Shown: positions 1 through 12,000, counted from the stretch's first letter. The stretch is 64,000 bases of DNA from Codonopsis lanceolata (GCA_013146195.2 CM028377.1:68762614-68826613), one strand, 5' to 3'. Notes: generated from the sequence alone by a model not told the origin. Numbers and translations: made by a program.

Positions 1-640
1 CATAGTAGCTCCCGAGAAGGAGCGTATCATGCTTGATCTTCCTTGGTGTAGCCCCCACTTCTCGAATGCGAGAGTATTTTAAACTTGAGAAGTATCGCTA
101 ATCAGTATTGTTGGCTCTCGGGTAAAGGCCGACATATATTATGCTCATTCTGGTCGCTCAGATCTTTTAGTAGTTACTGCTTGTTAAGGCTCGTAGTGTG
201 CTTGAGCACGGTAGAGCTGTTGAGGAAAGACTATGATCTGTTGATATGGACTTCATACCTAAAACCTTATGTGCATCATTTGCAAATCAAAAATATTTCT
301 CAATTTAATAAAATTGGGGTTTGTTTTGTGCATTTAACTTATGCGAGCAAGAAAGTAATCACGTTTCTACACAACACAACCAAAAAATGACGTAATATCA
401 TTATTTTGATTCATAAGCAAATAAATCATGTTATCTCGTGCACAATGTCAAATAAGTAAATAATTCAAGGTACATTTGACGTATTTAATACAATTTATAT
501 ATGACATTAATGCTCTTCATAATATCATATATTGCATGTCATAATTGGTGACTTAGGTACATTCAATTTACTTTATGTCAAATAGTAGATGTCATGAGTA
601 ATTATCCCAAAATTAAATAATCAATTACTTATGTCTGATA
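1..640 (-). mobile_element. Internal region of LTR retroelement RT-B, left part
   Basis: This stretch matches about 3405-4040, inside RT-A, nearly base for base with small indels. Shared landmarks include the run around 'atcatgcttgatcttcctt' and the later block containing 'caaataaatcatgttatctcg'. It is therefore internal sequence of the same retroelement family. It is followed, after a large insertion (about 641-6011), by the rest of RT-B, whose LTR lies at 7013-8848. No coding domain is recognisable. Open frames here are short and not gag or pol. The element continues beyond the left edge, so its 3' LTR is not in the window. Confidence 0.65.
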
Positions 641-810
641 ACTTATTACTTATGACTTATGACCAATGACTAATAAATGGTGATGTTTGATTTAGTTTTT
701 TAAAAGTGCTGATTAGTTTTCATAAGTTAGTGTGTGTTTGATTAATAAGTTGAAATAATGTTGAAATCAAATATAAAGACTAAAATAGCATCATCACAAA
801 ATGTGATTTA

Positions 811-811
<1 letters not shown>

Positions 812-867
<56 letters not shown>

Positions 868-1040
868 TAATATTAGTAATAATAATAGTAATTTTAATCA
901 TATTATTGTCATCATTATTTTCTTTATTATTATTATTATTTTATTAACATTAATATTACTTTTATTATTATTATTACTTGTTAATTTTAGTATTTATTTT
1001 ATTATATTAATAATATTATGAATGTTATTTATATTATTAT
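812..1040. repeat. ATT/TTA microsatellite
   Basis: A long run of ATT trinucleotides (about 812-865), followed by imperfect ATT/AAT repeats up to the RT-A insertion point. The poly-isoleucine reading frame across it is an artefact of the repeat. Confidence 0.9.
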
Positions 1041-1463
1041 TGATGTATCCAAAAAAGCATCATACCGGGGGTGCTGAAGGTAGCGGTGGACGTGAGTCGT
1101 TGAAGTTGCCTTCCGGCGGTCATGTTGTCGTCGGTGGTGGATATCTTGCTATATTATCTGTAAAATAAACACCGTGAGTCGGCGAGGAGGGCCCCCGCCA
1201 AAAACCCTCCGGTGTGTTTATCAGTACGCTAAGTATGAAAGAGAGGGCGCGTAGTCCCCAAGTGCGCGTGTGATTCGCCCTCCAAAAAAAAGAGACAGAG
1301 AAAGCCCACACTCTATGAACTAGAGGGGGCTATTTATACCTGAGGGAATGGATTTAGCTCGTTACGTATGGGTCCGGCCCAATCATTCGGACATCATGCA
1401 AAATACAGTGGGCCATTAAACGAGGCTCAAACGCTATTGAGGCGGATCCAAAATATGCACTCA
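1041..1463 (-). repeat. RT-A 3' LTR
   Basis: 423 bp. Same sequence as the LTRs at 5018-5442 and 7013-8848, with a few dozen differences. Minus-strand TATA box TATAAATA at 1331-1338. The polypurine tract (minus strand GAGTAGGGGGCTAC) occupies 1464-1477, directly upstream of this LTR in element orientation. Confidence 0.8.
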
Positions 1464-1879
1464 GTAGCCCCCTACTCATTATTTCTCGAGATTCATCTCG
1501 GAGGTAAAGAGTACTATTCACTCGTAACCTTTAATTTATCGGGATGGCTGGGGTTTAATCACTTTCATATTGGCAAACAAGATAACAAAAATGCCGGAAT
1601 GAGTCACGACTTTAGTCGTTTTTTGACCGCCATTGTATATTTTAGTTGACCAGTATGTTTTATAACTTGATTGTATCTTTATATATCGAGAAGAGCGCTA
1701 CTTGGGCCAAGGTAAAGTCTTAGTAATCAACTATGAAAGTAGAACTATCTTTGAAAAGCTAGCGAGCAGAAGCGCTAGTAGGTGCGGTGTGCAACTCAAA
1801 CGCGAGTAAACTCTAGCGGGAGCCTTTTGGCGAACAGAGACATATCACGCTCGTCCGAAAGATGAACACTTGGTCTTAG

Positions 1880-3330
1880 GTATAATCTAAGAACCACTCA
1901 AACACCAACCCTTTTTCACGAGCAGAAATACCTCTTACTCGTGAAAAAGAATACAATCGATATTACAGGCTCGAACACCAACCCTTTTTCACGAGCAGAG
2001 ATACATCTTACTTGTGAAAAAGTGAATAATCGAGATAACAAGCTCGAACACCAACCCTTTTTCACAAATAGAGATACCTCTTACTTGTGAAAAAGATGAT
2101 AATTGAGATAACAAACTCGAACACCCACCTTTTTTCACGAGCAGAGATACCTCTTACTCGTGAAAAAAAGAATAATCGAGATAACATGCTCGAACACTGA
2201 CCCTTTTTCACGAGCAGAGATATAATACCCCAATCCCACATCCGTAGACGCGGACTTGTGTTTGATTTATAAGGTAGTCACGCCGCTACCATCGGGCACC
2301 AACATCATCCGGACTTTGAGTCGGCCAGGGTGAGCCCGATGACCCAAGGTGCGCTGCTGGCAGCTTGTGGGCTACACGAGCGACCGGCTCTGCTCGGGTT
2401 GTTGCTGCATCGGTATCGTAGCGGGTCCCGGCCGGAAACGTGGGAACAAAGTATCAGGGCCAAAGTGCAACACCACGTAAGGTGGGAGCCACCTCGATCC
2501 CCTCGCACGAGCCACCTCCTAAATCCGGTGATCGCCCGAGGTAGATTCAGCCTTGACGAAGACGCCAAGGATTTGAGTGGGGAGATTGTAATATCTCAAT
2601 CCCACATCGGTAGACGGGACTTGTGTTTGATTTATAAGGTAGTCATGCGCTACTACCGGGCACCAACATCATCCATAGACTTGGTCGCTGAGCCCGATGA
2701 CCCAAGGTGCGCAAGTCTCGCTGGCCTGGCGGGCTACACGTGAGCGACTGTGCGCTCTGCTTGTTGTTACAAGAGATACCTCTTACTCGTGAAAAAGAAT
2801 AATCGAGATAACATGCTCGAACACCAACCCTTTTTCACGAAAGCGTATATATCTCTTACTCGTGAAAAAGAGAATAATCGAGATAACAAAGCTCGAACAC
2901 CAACCTTTTTTTCACGAGCGCAGATACCTCCTCTTACTCGTGAAAAGAATAATCGAGATAACAAGCTCGAACACCAACCATTTTTCCACGAAAGCGTAGA
3001 TACCTCTTACTCGTAAAAGAGAATAATCGAGATAACAAACTCGAACACCAACCATTTTTCACGAGCGCAGATACCTCTTACTTGTGAAAGAGAGAATAAT
3101 CGAGATAACAGGTTCGAATACCAACACTTTTTCACGAGCGTAGATATCTCTTACTCGTGAAAAGAATAATCAAGATAACATGCTCGAACACCAACCTTTT
3201 TCACGAAAGCGTAGATACCTCTTACTCGTGAAAAGAGCGAATAATCGAGATAACAATCTTGAACACTAACCTTTTTCACGAGCGCAGATACCTCTTACTC
3301 GTGAAAAAAGAGAATAATCGTGAATAAATG
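1880..3330. repeat. Tandem array of about 70-bp hairpin-forming units
   Basis: About a dozen units in two blocks (about 1905-2220 and 2772-3320), separated by TRIM-1. Each unit reads roughly 'aataatcgagataacaagct' then 'cgaacaccaacc', then a stem TTTTTCACGAG, a spacer of about 15 nt ('cagagatacctctta') and the complementary arm CTCGTGAAAAA. Every unit can therefore fold into an 11-bp stem-loop. Units differ by single-base changes and small indels. The array lies inside RT-A. No similar spacers of unique sequence are present, so it is not a CRISPR. Confidence 0.85.
2221..2771 (+). mobile_element. TRIM-1, small LTR element inserted in the hairpin array
   Basis: Terminal direct repeats 2221-2409 and 2587-2771 (about 187 bp) share 'atcccacatc', 'gacttgtgtttgatttataa' and 'gagcccgatgacccaaggtg'. 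They end in ...TGCA and ...TTACA. The 5-bp duplication AGAGA is at 2216-2220 and 2772-2776. After the first LTR comes 'tcggtatcgtagcggg', a decayed initiator-Met-tRNA primer site (TGGTATCAGAGC type). Before the second LTR is the purine tract 'gagtggggagat'. The interior is only about 180 bp with no coding capacity, as expected for a TRIM. The higher GC content contrasts with the surroundings. Confidence 0.8.
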
Positions 3331-4997
3331 AGCGGCAAAGCCAAGCGCATGCACACAAAGTAAAAACCGATAATGTGGTTTCTCTGACACAATAATAACG
3401 TGCTTGGGCGCAAAGTACGACAGAGTGTATCATGCTTAATCTTCCTTAGCCCCCACTCGAATGCGAGGGTTTATTTTAAAGTCGAGAAGTATCGTTAATC
3501 ACCCATCGTTGGTTCTCTGCAAAGGCCGACATATAGTATGCTCATTCGTCGCCGATCTCAAAACAAGCATTACTTGTTAAGGCTCGTGAATGTGCTCGAG
3601 CACAGAGTTTGGGGAAAGCCTAGGTCGTTGACATGAACTTCATACCCGAAGCCTTATGTGCATCATTTGCAAATCAAACATATTTCTCCATTTAATAAAA
3701 TTGGGGTTTGTTTTGTGCATTTAACTTATGCGAGTAAGAAAGTAATCACGCTTTCTACATAACACGACTCAAAAAGTGACGAATATCATTATTTTGATTC
3801 ATAAGCAAATAAATCATGTTATCTCGCACAATGTCAATTAAGTCAATAATTCAAGGTACATTGATCGTATTTAATGCAATTTATATATGACATAAATGCT
3901 CTTCATAATATCATATATATTGCATGTCATAATTGGTGACTTAATCACATTTAATTTACTTTATGCTAAATAATAAATGTCATGAGTAATTAACCCAAAA
4001 TTAAATAATCCAATAAATCATAATCATGACCCCATAATTATGATAATCAATAATTGGTGACTTAAGCACATTCTCTTTTGTTGTAAACACGCACAAGTTG
4101 CAGTAGTCTCGAGCAATCAAACGATTTTTCATTTTAACTTAACTTTAATTAGTCGCGTATAATAGCTACCCGACAAGCGAGTAACGCGAGAAAAATTGTG
4201 AAAATTGAGAAAAAAGGAAAGAGAACGCCTCGAGAATGGTGGGAAGTGGGAACCAATTTGAACCAACCTCCAAGAAGATGTATGCACCATCCCACTCCCG
4301 CGAAACTGCGAAGTGGTTACTCACCAAAAACAGCAGTTACGCTTTTAATGCGTGGCCGATCCGACGCATGATGGAGGGATTACGTGGGGCGTGTCTCCTG
4401 CGGCGTGATTGGCGGGGTGGCCAACTACTACCATGTCATTGGTAACGCATGTGAGTACTATTGGTTCCTTCGACGACAATTCTCACATTGCTAACAATTT
4501 TCGCTTATAAATAAGGCTCCACAAACTACACAATGAGCGGAGGAAGGCAAGTGAGGAGAAGACACCGTTGCTATCTTCTATTAATTTTCGAGAAAGAAGA
4601 CCACGACTTAATTGAAAATTTGTTTGCTTCCCTTTTCAGCTCCTAATTTGTTGTTGAAACTTGAAATTCATCCATGATCCGCCGCAATATTATGATCTGG
4701 GTTTGCACTGGGTAAAAGATGTTGAGATGTTATTCCGCCCACCACAACCCCTCAAGGCGACGTGTGTGAGGTCGAACGATGGTAGTCGTGGTATCGTCGA
4801 CATCGCTCCGGTGAGACGGAACCATCTGTGATGCTGGTTTTGGTTTGCTGCTTCATGCTCTTCAAATGTGAGATAAATCCTTCTGCGATGTCTGCGACTT
4901 TCCTCAAATGATCCTCTCTGTTTTGTCGTAATTTATTCCTTAAGCTTTGTCTCGATTTTTGTTCCCCTTCAGCCACTCAATTTTTCCATTATTCCGG

Positions 4998-5015
4998 TTC
5001 CCGGCAATGAAACCA
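4998..5015 (-). other. RT-A primer-binding site (tRNA-Asp type)
   Basis: The minus strand reads TGGTTTCATTGCCGGGAA, two bases from the LTR. The standard plant tRNA-Asp site is TGGCGCCGTTGCCGGGGA. The RT-B copy (6993-7010) reads TGGTTCCGTTGCCGGGAA, which is closer. Identification rests on this resemblance and on its position next to the LTR. Confidence 0.6.
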
Positions 5016-5017
5016 AC

Positions 5018-5442
5018 TGATGTATCCAAAAAAGCATCATACCGAGGATGCCGAAGGTAGCGATGGATGTGGGTCGTCGAAGTTGCCGTCCGGCGGCCAT
5101 GTTATCGTCGGTGGTGGATATCTGACTATATTATCTATAAAATAAACACCGTGAGTCGGCGAGGAGGGTCCCCGCCAAAAACCCTCCGGTGTGTTTATCA
5201 GTACACTGAGTATGAAAGAGAGGGCGCGTAGCCCCCAAGTGCGTGTGTGATTCTCCCTCCAAAAAAAGAGAGATATAGAGAGCCCCCACTCTATGAACTA
5301 GATGGGGCTATTTATACCTGAGAGAATGGATTTAGCTCGTTGCGCATGAGCCCGACCCAATCTTTCGAACATCATGCAAAATACAGTGGGCCATTAAACG
5401 AGGCTCAAACGCTATTGAGGCGGATTCAAAATATGCACATCA
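5018..5442 (-). repeat. RT-A 5' LTR
   Basis: 425 bp, TGATGTATCC...GCACATCA on the + strand. Minus-strand TATAAATA at about 5310-5317. Duplication ATTAT follows at 5443-5447. Confidence 0.8.
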
Positions 5443-5716
5443 ATTATTATTGATTTTATTATTATTAATATTATATTTTATTATTATAATATTGATATTA
5501 ATATGACTTATATTATTATTACTTATTATTATTACAATTATTTTTACTATATTATTACTAATATTACTTTTTAGTATTATTATTATTAGTATTAATAATA
5601 ATAATACTTATTATTATATTTATCATTATTAATACTATATTTATTATTTATATTATTATTATAATAATTATCATTATTCATATTATTATTTATTAATATT
5701 ATTATAATTCCTTTTA

Positions 5717-5747
<31 letters not shown>

Positions 5748-5770
5748 CTTTTTGTTTTTATTATTGTTAT
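5443..5770. repeat. AT-rich ATT/TAT repeat tract
   Basis: Degenerate ATT/TTA trinucleotide repeats, the continuation of the tract at 812-1040 into which RT-A inserted. No gene. Confidence 0.85.
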
Positions 5771-6011
5771 TAAGAAGGGTAATCTTGGAATATATAAAAT
5801 TTCAATAAAGAAGAGGATTCACATGTTTTTGAAAAGTAGAATTAAGCACTAGGATTAGTGCTTACAATTTATGGTCTTACATGTGCTTTAGGCGACTTGT
5901 ACACGACTTATGACTTATCTTACCATAAGTGAAATAAAACGTTTCAAAAACAACTTATAATAAGTCATTAGTCATAAGCACTTCCAGATAAGTCAAATCA
6001 AACATGCCCTA

Positions 6012-8848
6012 TGTATCTCTCACCCCATAATTATGATAATCAATAATTGGTGACTTAAGCACATCCTCTTTTTGTTGTAAACCCGTACAAGTTGCAGTAT
6101 TCTTGAGCAATCAAACGATTTTTCATTTTAACTTAATTTTAATTAGTTAGGCGTATAATAGCTACCCGACAAGCAGAGTAACGCGAGCAAAATTCGTAGA
6201 AAACTGAAAGAAAAAGGAAAGAGAACACTTGAGAATGGTGGGAAGTGAGAACCAATCTGAACCAACCCCGAAGAGGATGAACAAACCATCCCACTCCTTT
6301 TGCGAACCAGGTCGGTTACTCACCAAAACTGTTACGCCTGTTAATACGTCGTAACCGACGCATGATGAAGGGATTATGTGGGGCGTGTCTCCGGTGCGTT
6401 ATTGGCGCGTGAGGGGCCAACTACTACCACTGTCGTTGGTAGCGCGTGTGAGTACCATGGGTTCCTTCAACGGTGATTCTCAATTTGCTAACAATTTTTA
6501 GTTATGAGCAAGGCTCCACAAACTACACAATGAGCGGAGGAGAAGGCGGAGGATAAGACACCGTCGTCATCTTCTATTAATTTTCAGGAAAGAAGACCAC
6601 GAAATTGAAATTTTGTTTGCTCTCCTTTTCAGCTCCTAATTTGTTGTTGAAACTTCGAATTCATCCATGCTCCGTTGCAATATTATGATCTGGGTTTGCA
6701 CGGGGTGAAAGATGTTGATATGTTCTTCCGCCCACAACAACCCCTCATGGCGACGCGTGTGAGGTCGAACGACGGTAGTTGTGGTATCACGGGCATCGCT
6801 CCAGTGAGACGAAACCATATGTGATGCCGGTTTTGGTTTGCTGCTCCATGCTTTTCAAAAGTGCGAGAAATCCTTTTGTGATGTCAGCGACTTTCCTCAA
6901 ATGATCATCTCTGTCTTGTCATAATTCATTCCTTAAGCTTTGTCTCGATTTTCGTTCCCCTTCAACCACTCAATTTTTTTCCATTGTTTCGGTTCCCGGC
7001 AACGGAACCAACTGATGCATCCAAAAAAACATCATACCGGGGATGCCGAAGGTAGCGGTGGGCGTGGGTTGCCGGAGTTGCCGTCCGACGATCATCTCGT
7101 CGTCGATGGTGGATATCTGGTTATATTGTCTGTAAAAGAAATACCGTGAGTCGGCAAGGAGGGCCCCCGCCAAAAACCCTCCGACGTGTTTATCAATACA
7201 CTGAGTATGAACAAGAGAGCGCGTAGCCCCCAAGTGTGTGGTTCTCCCTCAGACAATGAGAGATAGAGAGAGCCCTGATGAACTCAAATAAGTGTGACAT
7301 TTAATATCATTTTTGTGACCTAACTTGTTGTAAATGTTGCACTTTTTATGGGTATTTTGTGTGTTTGGTGCTTACAGGTCTAGTGAAAAGAAAATCAAGT
7401 TTAAAGAAGAAATTCAGATATCATGGTACCGAATGGGCATTCGCTATATATCTGAGGTGAGCTGGAACTGAATTTGGAAGCAATGTCACGTTTTAATGGG
7501 AATTTCAAACATTAGCCAATCTCCGTAATTAGGGAATTATTATTTTTCTCTGAATTGTGGTTACTTCTTTTCTTTATCTTTTGTAATTAATGAAAAGATA
7601 GAATAAAAGATAGATTAGATGTTGGAGACTTTGTCAACAACAACCTAGGAGTGGGGGTTAAGAGTGGAGATCATGACCTCTATAAAGGAAGAAAGATTTG
7701 GAAAGTAAGGAGGGCTCAGCTATATAAGGTGAGGTCAGTTTTAGAAGTTGGCATGCAATCACAGACAGCACGACTGATACACATAATCATGCACACACAT
7801 ATACACTCGAAGATTTTGGTAGCAGCTTGCTCGTTTATTTCATCACATTGTTGAGTTTATTTTCATTTTGAATTCATTTTGTAAGTAATCTTTAATTATG
7901 TTTAGTGGCTAGTTTTATTTATTCAATTTAATGAACAAGTAATTCTTTACAAGTTTCTACTGTGAGATCTAAGTGTTTTAATTCTCAATTGAGTTTAAAT
8001 ATTTATTCATTCTCTGTTTGTTTGTTGCAAAAGAAATTGTAACGTATGATTATTATGCTTAGTTAATGTTTGTGACCAGAACAGTAATTAACATAATATT
8101 TCATTGCTAGTTATAACCGTTGATTTGTAATTGTAATCGAGTTATAACAAAGTAGCAAGTGACGCACCGTTTATGCTTCAATATGCACTGTTTAGAATCG
8201 GGTCTCTCTTTCTCTCTCTCTTAATGCTTTAAAAACATTAAATCCTACGAGCGTCTCGGGGGTTGTCTTTTGATTAGGGAAATAGTTAATGAGCTTCTCT
8301 TGACTATCGAGACAGTAAGGAGAGATTGAGTGTCTGACAGTTGTCGACAACTATAACCGGTTTATTTGTAGCCAATTGAGTCATCTTTGCATCTATGATC
8401 AGTAGTAAACTTACGAGATTATGTTTAGTTCATTGATTGAGACTTTTTCGTTATTATAATCAAATATCATTTTCTGTTTTGCTAACATTTAGTCATTTAA
8501 TTTCATCTTTTAATTAAGTCATTGTTGTTATTTAGTTAGATTAAAAACTACAATCTTTATTTTAAATTGTTTTGTTAAAATTCTTAGAAGAAGTGAATTC
8601 GACGTTCCCCGTGGATACGATCCCTATTACCCTATACTCGTTATAAGGAAAATATGAAATTATTTTTGACGGTTTGACATCCGTCAAGCACCCAGTCTAT
8701 AAATCAGAGGGAGTTATTTATACCTGAGATAATGGATTTAGCTCGTTGCGCATGGACCCGGCCCAATCATTCGGACATTATGCAAAATATAGTGAGCAAT
8801 TAAATGAGGCCAAAACGCTATTGAGGCGGATCCAAAATATACACATCA
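6012..8848 (-). mobile_element. LTR retroelement RT-B, right part (internal + 5' LTR)
   Basis: 6012-7012 is homologous to 4030-5017 of RT-A (internal leader and binding site). 7013-8848 is the matching LTR (TGATGCATCC...CACATCA), expanded from about 420 bp by a solo LTR of another family inserted at 7276-8686. The tRNA-Asp-like site lies at 6993-7010 on the minus strand. No gag or pol domains are visible. Because the other LTR lies outside the window, the target duplication cannot be checked. Confidence 0.7.
7276..8686 (+). mobile_element. Solo LTR inserted in the RT-B LTR
   Basis: 1411 bp beginning TGATGAACTC and ending GACATCCGTCA, so it has TG...CA ends with a short terminal inversion (TGA/TCA). 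Comparison with the uninterrupted LTR at 5018-5442 shows exactly where host sequence breaks ('gagagccc' | 'agcacccagtctat'). The flanks are AGCCC (7271-7275) and AGCAC (8687-8691), a 5-bp duplication with one change. A TATATAAG box lies at 7721-7728, and near the 3' end is the motif 'gttccccgtggatacgatcc', common in plant Ty3 LTR/leader regions. No internal domain or second LTR is present, so it is a recombined solo LTR. Assignment to Ty3 is an inference. Confidence 0.8.
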
Positions 8849-9766
8849 CTTACTATAATAGAAATCAAACGCTTAAAAAATAATATATAATCTATACATA
8901 TATAAAAGGAGAGGTGCGATTTTTGGAAAGTTCCCGCCAAAATGCACTTTCCAAAAATGACAACACTTCTATATTGTATATGTGTCATTAATGCATTGGG
9001 AAATGAAACAAATTTGTAATCAAAATTAATTAGATAAATAAATCCGAAAACTTTTAACATTCTTTTTTTGACTTGAGACAATTGACAACCATATATACCA
9101 AACTATTTCAACCTCATTCACATCCGGCAATATAAAAAATAGTTATGATTTTTTAAACTATATTGAAATTTCAATGAGCTAATAGATAATTATTTATTTC
9201 AATTGTTAAATTTAATAATCGCTTATCAATTGAATGATAAATAAATAAATTATCAAAACAATTACATGAATTATCATTGAAGATTAATTTCTTCGGCTGT
9301 AATTGGACGCCTAAGGGAGTTAGACAGTTCCTTAGCTTTTCTCTTCTCAAGCAGTTTTCAAAGATAAAACCACTATAAATGTGTCACAATTTTGTTTGTT
9401 GAACATCATTGCTAAAAACAACTAAGTATAACACACCAATATAGAAGAAATCTATATAAAATGTCTCTCTCTCATTTTGCTTAGAGACATTAGACCAAGG
9501 GTAAGCCTATATAACTTAACGGTTTTTCATGCAAAATGTAGATTTTACAATGTAAAAGTATCTTTCCAACCTATAATACCTTAATGTATTCTTTTTATTT
9601 CGATTGCTTAGGATCTCATGTACTTGGTCCTCTTTTTTTTTTTCTAGAGATCATGGAACTATAATAAACTGAAAACAATTATATATGCGAAATTATTAAA
9701 TTATCAGGGTACCTTTGTAATCAATAAATAGATTAAACATATACAATGCCTAGGATTAAAGATGTA

Positions 9767-10068
9767 GGTGTCGTTTGGTAGTCAGGATCAAGGCCAGATA
9801 TGATTAATAAGTCGAGTTGCATGATGTTTGGTACGCAATAGGTGGTCGGGACTAATAGCACGAGTTATCCAGATAAAGTCATTATCCCCTCACTATTAAT
9901 ACCAAGGGGGAGGGTGGTATTATTAGCGCTACTAAAAAAAAAAAATTAGGATTAACATTTGTAATCTCAAAACTACCCCTGATATACAAGTGAGGATTAA
10001 TAGCGAGGGCACTAATAGTACTGAGATTAATAATACTGCTTATCCTTGTCCGACTACCAAACAAGCCC
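9767..10068. mobile_element. Harbinger/Tourist-like MITE
   Basis: 302 bp with inverted ends GGTGTCGTTTGGTAGTC and GACTACCAAACAAGCCC. It is flanked on both sides by GTA (9764-9766 and 10069-10071), a 3-bp duplication. It is nested in Helitron 1. The short frame on the minus strand across it has no family resemblance and is not a gene. Confidence 0.7.
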
Positions 10069-11972
10069 GTAGGGAATAAATTATGATAATTTAATAAACT
10101 TCATGTTCAAGTGTATGTGCTAAATTTAATACAATTTAATGATTTTCAAACTGATACAGATTTATTGGTAACCAATATATATTTATATTTATTTATTAAT
10201 ATGCACCGTGACTACAAATTTCTCAATTTTGGTTTTATCAAATCAAAATAATGAACATTTATAAATAAAATCTAATTAAATCAAAGGAATTTGAAATGTA
10301 GAGACGAAAAACAAATAAATTAGTGACTACAAAGAGGTCAATTTTGAAGTGAACAACTACATTAGATACAAGTGATTTAAAATAGATGTATTTTAATTAT
10401 AAAAATGTTTAAAAAATAGATCTTCAAAATACAAATCTAAAAATTCGAAATCTATATTTTTTTCTATACTCAAAATATAAAAAATTCGGGTATAACGTTA
10501 AATACTGAAAATATAAAAAAGTCTCGACTTATTTAAATCGTATTTAGAAAAATAATTAGGTAAAGAAGCATAAATACTTGGATCTTATTATAAGCCATTT
10601 TTTTCCAGTTCACTAAGTAAAATTAAGCTCTAAGATTTTAAAAAATCGAAATACAAAGTTGAATACTTTATAAAAAAAATCTAACGGACCTTGCTACGAA
10701 ATAGTTTGATCTGATTCTATTTTGGTTGGGGAAAGTCGGAGGATGAATTTTTGAAACGAAGGTTTTGAAGAGATAAAGAGTCATTGTCTCATGTTTACCG
10801 GATGAATTTCCTAGGTTTAATGTTATAAAAATAAGAAAGGTGGCATTTTAGACGACTTAATTGAGTAAGAGTGAGAGTGAAGCGATGTGTATATAGGTTA
10901 GAGTGAGTGAGGGTGATGTTTTTAGGTTAGAGAGTGAGAAGCTTTTTATCTATATGACAAGTGCTTGAGATTTTTTTGGGCCAGATTGGTTATAATTGGA
11001 GTAATATTTGTTGTTCATTAAAGTAATAATAATTTGGATGGAATCAATTGAGAAATTTGGGTAACGTGAAATTTTGAGTATTTTTAGCCCTTTTTGTTGT
11101 TGTTTGTTTTAGGGAGAAATTCGGGTCCGTCCACTATGTAAAATTTTCAACCGCTACAGTTTTTTATGTTTTTTTTTAACTAAAAATGACACTTTTAGAG
11201 CGAAAAGACTACGACTCTTAATAAACCGAAGGCGCGCTACAGATCACTTAATCAATTCATCAACTTAAATCACATAATTTAATTTATACATCACGCCTTA
11301 AATCATAATGTACCAAACATTCATCTCTCTTCTTTCATGTGCACAATCAACATATAATTCAAAATTAATGCATCTTACCTACATCTCACATCTAAGACAA
11401 TGCATCACAATTTACAAATAATACATTGTGATTCAAAATTGATGCATCGAGTTTCAAAAAAAGTATTTAAAAACGAACAAATTTCTATTTAGATCTTTCA
11501 TCAAACAGTATATGCACAGTAGCACAAACACAAAAGTAAATTTATTTTGAATCATACACACAAATACAAAATGAAGAAGGAGAAGAACGAGGCATGAAGA
11601 AAGAAGAGAATGTGAGGACATAAAATATATTTTTATATATTTATATTTTCAATAACCAACGTTTTTTTATAGCTACTACATTAGTACAAAATATCGAAAA
11701 CTATTATCTCTATCAAATTTTGTCATTTAGAGGCACATGTATATTATCAATTGTTGACTTAACGAATGACGAAGATTGTTGAATTCAATCCAATCATCAC
11801 TTTCTAAATAAGGAAATACATTTAAATAAATTTATAATTACATTTTCAAATTTATGTGATCTATCTTTAATTTTACTTTTTTTTTAATTTTTTATATTTT
11901 TTTCATATTAAACTTTTTAATTGTATATTCTTCAACTTTAATTGAATGTATAATTTTATACCAGTGTACAAA

Positions 11973-11999
11973 CCGTGCAACGCACGGGAGCATCACTAG
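11973..11999 (+). terminator. Helitron 1 3'-terminal hairpin and CTAG
   Basis: Perfect 6-bp stem CCGTGC/GCACGG with a 3-nt loop, then 8 nt to CTAG. This is the rolling-circle termination signal of Helitrons, not a transcription terminator. Confidence 0.85.
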
Positions 12000-12000
12000 T

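Larger units (their letters stand above)
1041..5442 (-). mobile_element. Non-autonomous LTR retrotransposon RT-A, complete
   Basis: Two direct LTRs (1041-1463 and 5018-5442) both read TGATG...CATCA on the + strand (first one ...CACTCA). They are flanked by the same 5 bp, ATTAT (1036-1040 and 5443-5447), a typical LTR-element duplication, although here inside an ATT repeat. Orientation is minus. Next to the right-hand LTR is a primer-binding site like that for tRNA-Asp. Next to the left-hand LTR, on the minus strand, is a purine tract. A minus-strand TATAAATA lies in each LTR. No gag or pol domain is visible in the 3.5 kb interior, which instead holds a hairpin array and a TRIM insertion. It is best described as a LARD-like, non-autonomous relative of Asp-primed Ty3 elements. 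A short frame at 4752-4976 next to the binding site has no ATG and is not called a gene. Confidence 0.8.
641..6011. mobile_element. hAT-like TIR element, interrupted by RT-A
   Basis: Around 682-760 lies 'gatgtttgattta' followed by 'aaaagtgctgattag' and 'cataagtta'. Around 5950-6008 lies the inverted counterpart ('cataagcacttccagataag', 'tcaaatcaaacatgccc'). The sequences just outside (up to about 640, and from about 6012 'accccataattatgataatc') are contiguous in the uninterrupted relative at about 4020-4045 of RT-A, which shows that this piece was inserted. It carries no coding sequence. The interior is largely ATT/AAT repeat plus the nested RT-A. Exact ends and the target duplication could not be fixed, so hAT is suggested only by the TIR style. 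Confidence 0.5.
8891..11999 (+). mobile_element. Non-autonomous Helitron 1
   Basis: The 5' end is TCTATACATATATAAAAGG after an A (8890). The 3' end is CTAG (11996-11999) followed by T (12000), giving the A^T insertion of Helitrons. An 8-nt spacer upstream of CTAG is preceded by the terminal hairpin CCGTGC-AAC-GCACGG (11973-11987). The 5' region has 'tcccgccaaaatgcactttc' in common with Helitron 2 (41478-42866). No Rep or helicase frame exists in the 3.1 kb, so it depends on a relative for movement. A Harbinger-like MITE sits inside (9767-10068). Confidence 0.85.

Noticed and set aside
758..1021. 87-residue open frame, nearly all Ile/Leu
   Set aside because: It is a translation of an ATT microsatellite with no conserved features.
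2330..2743. 137-residue open frame
   Set aside because: It runs through both LTRs of TRIM-1 and has no protein family features.
1880..3330. Regular repeats resembling a CRISPR array
   Set aside because: Units abut without unique spacers, the genome is a plant, and there are no cas genes.
4752..4976. 74-residue minus-strand frame next to the RT-A primer site, possible gag start
   Set aside because: It has no ATG, a stop lies immediately upstream, and the RT-B copy does not preserve it as a longer frame.
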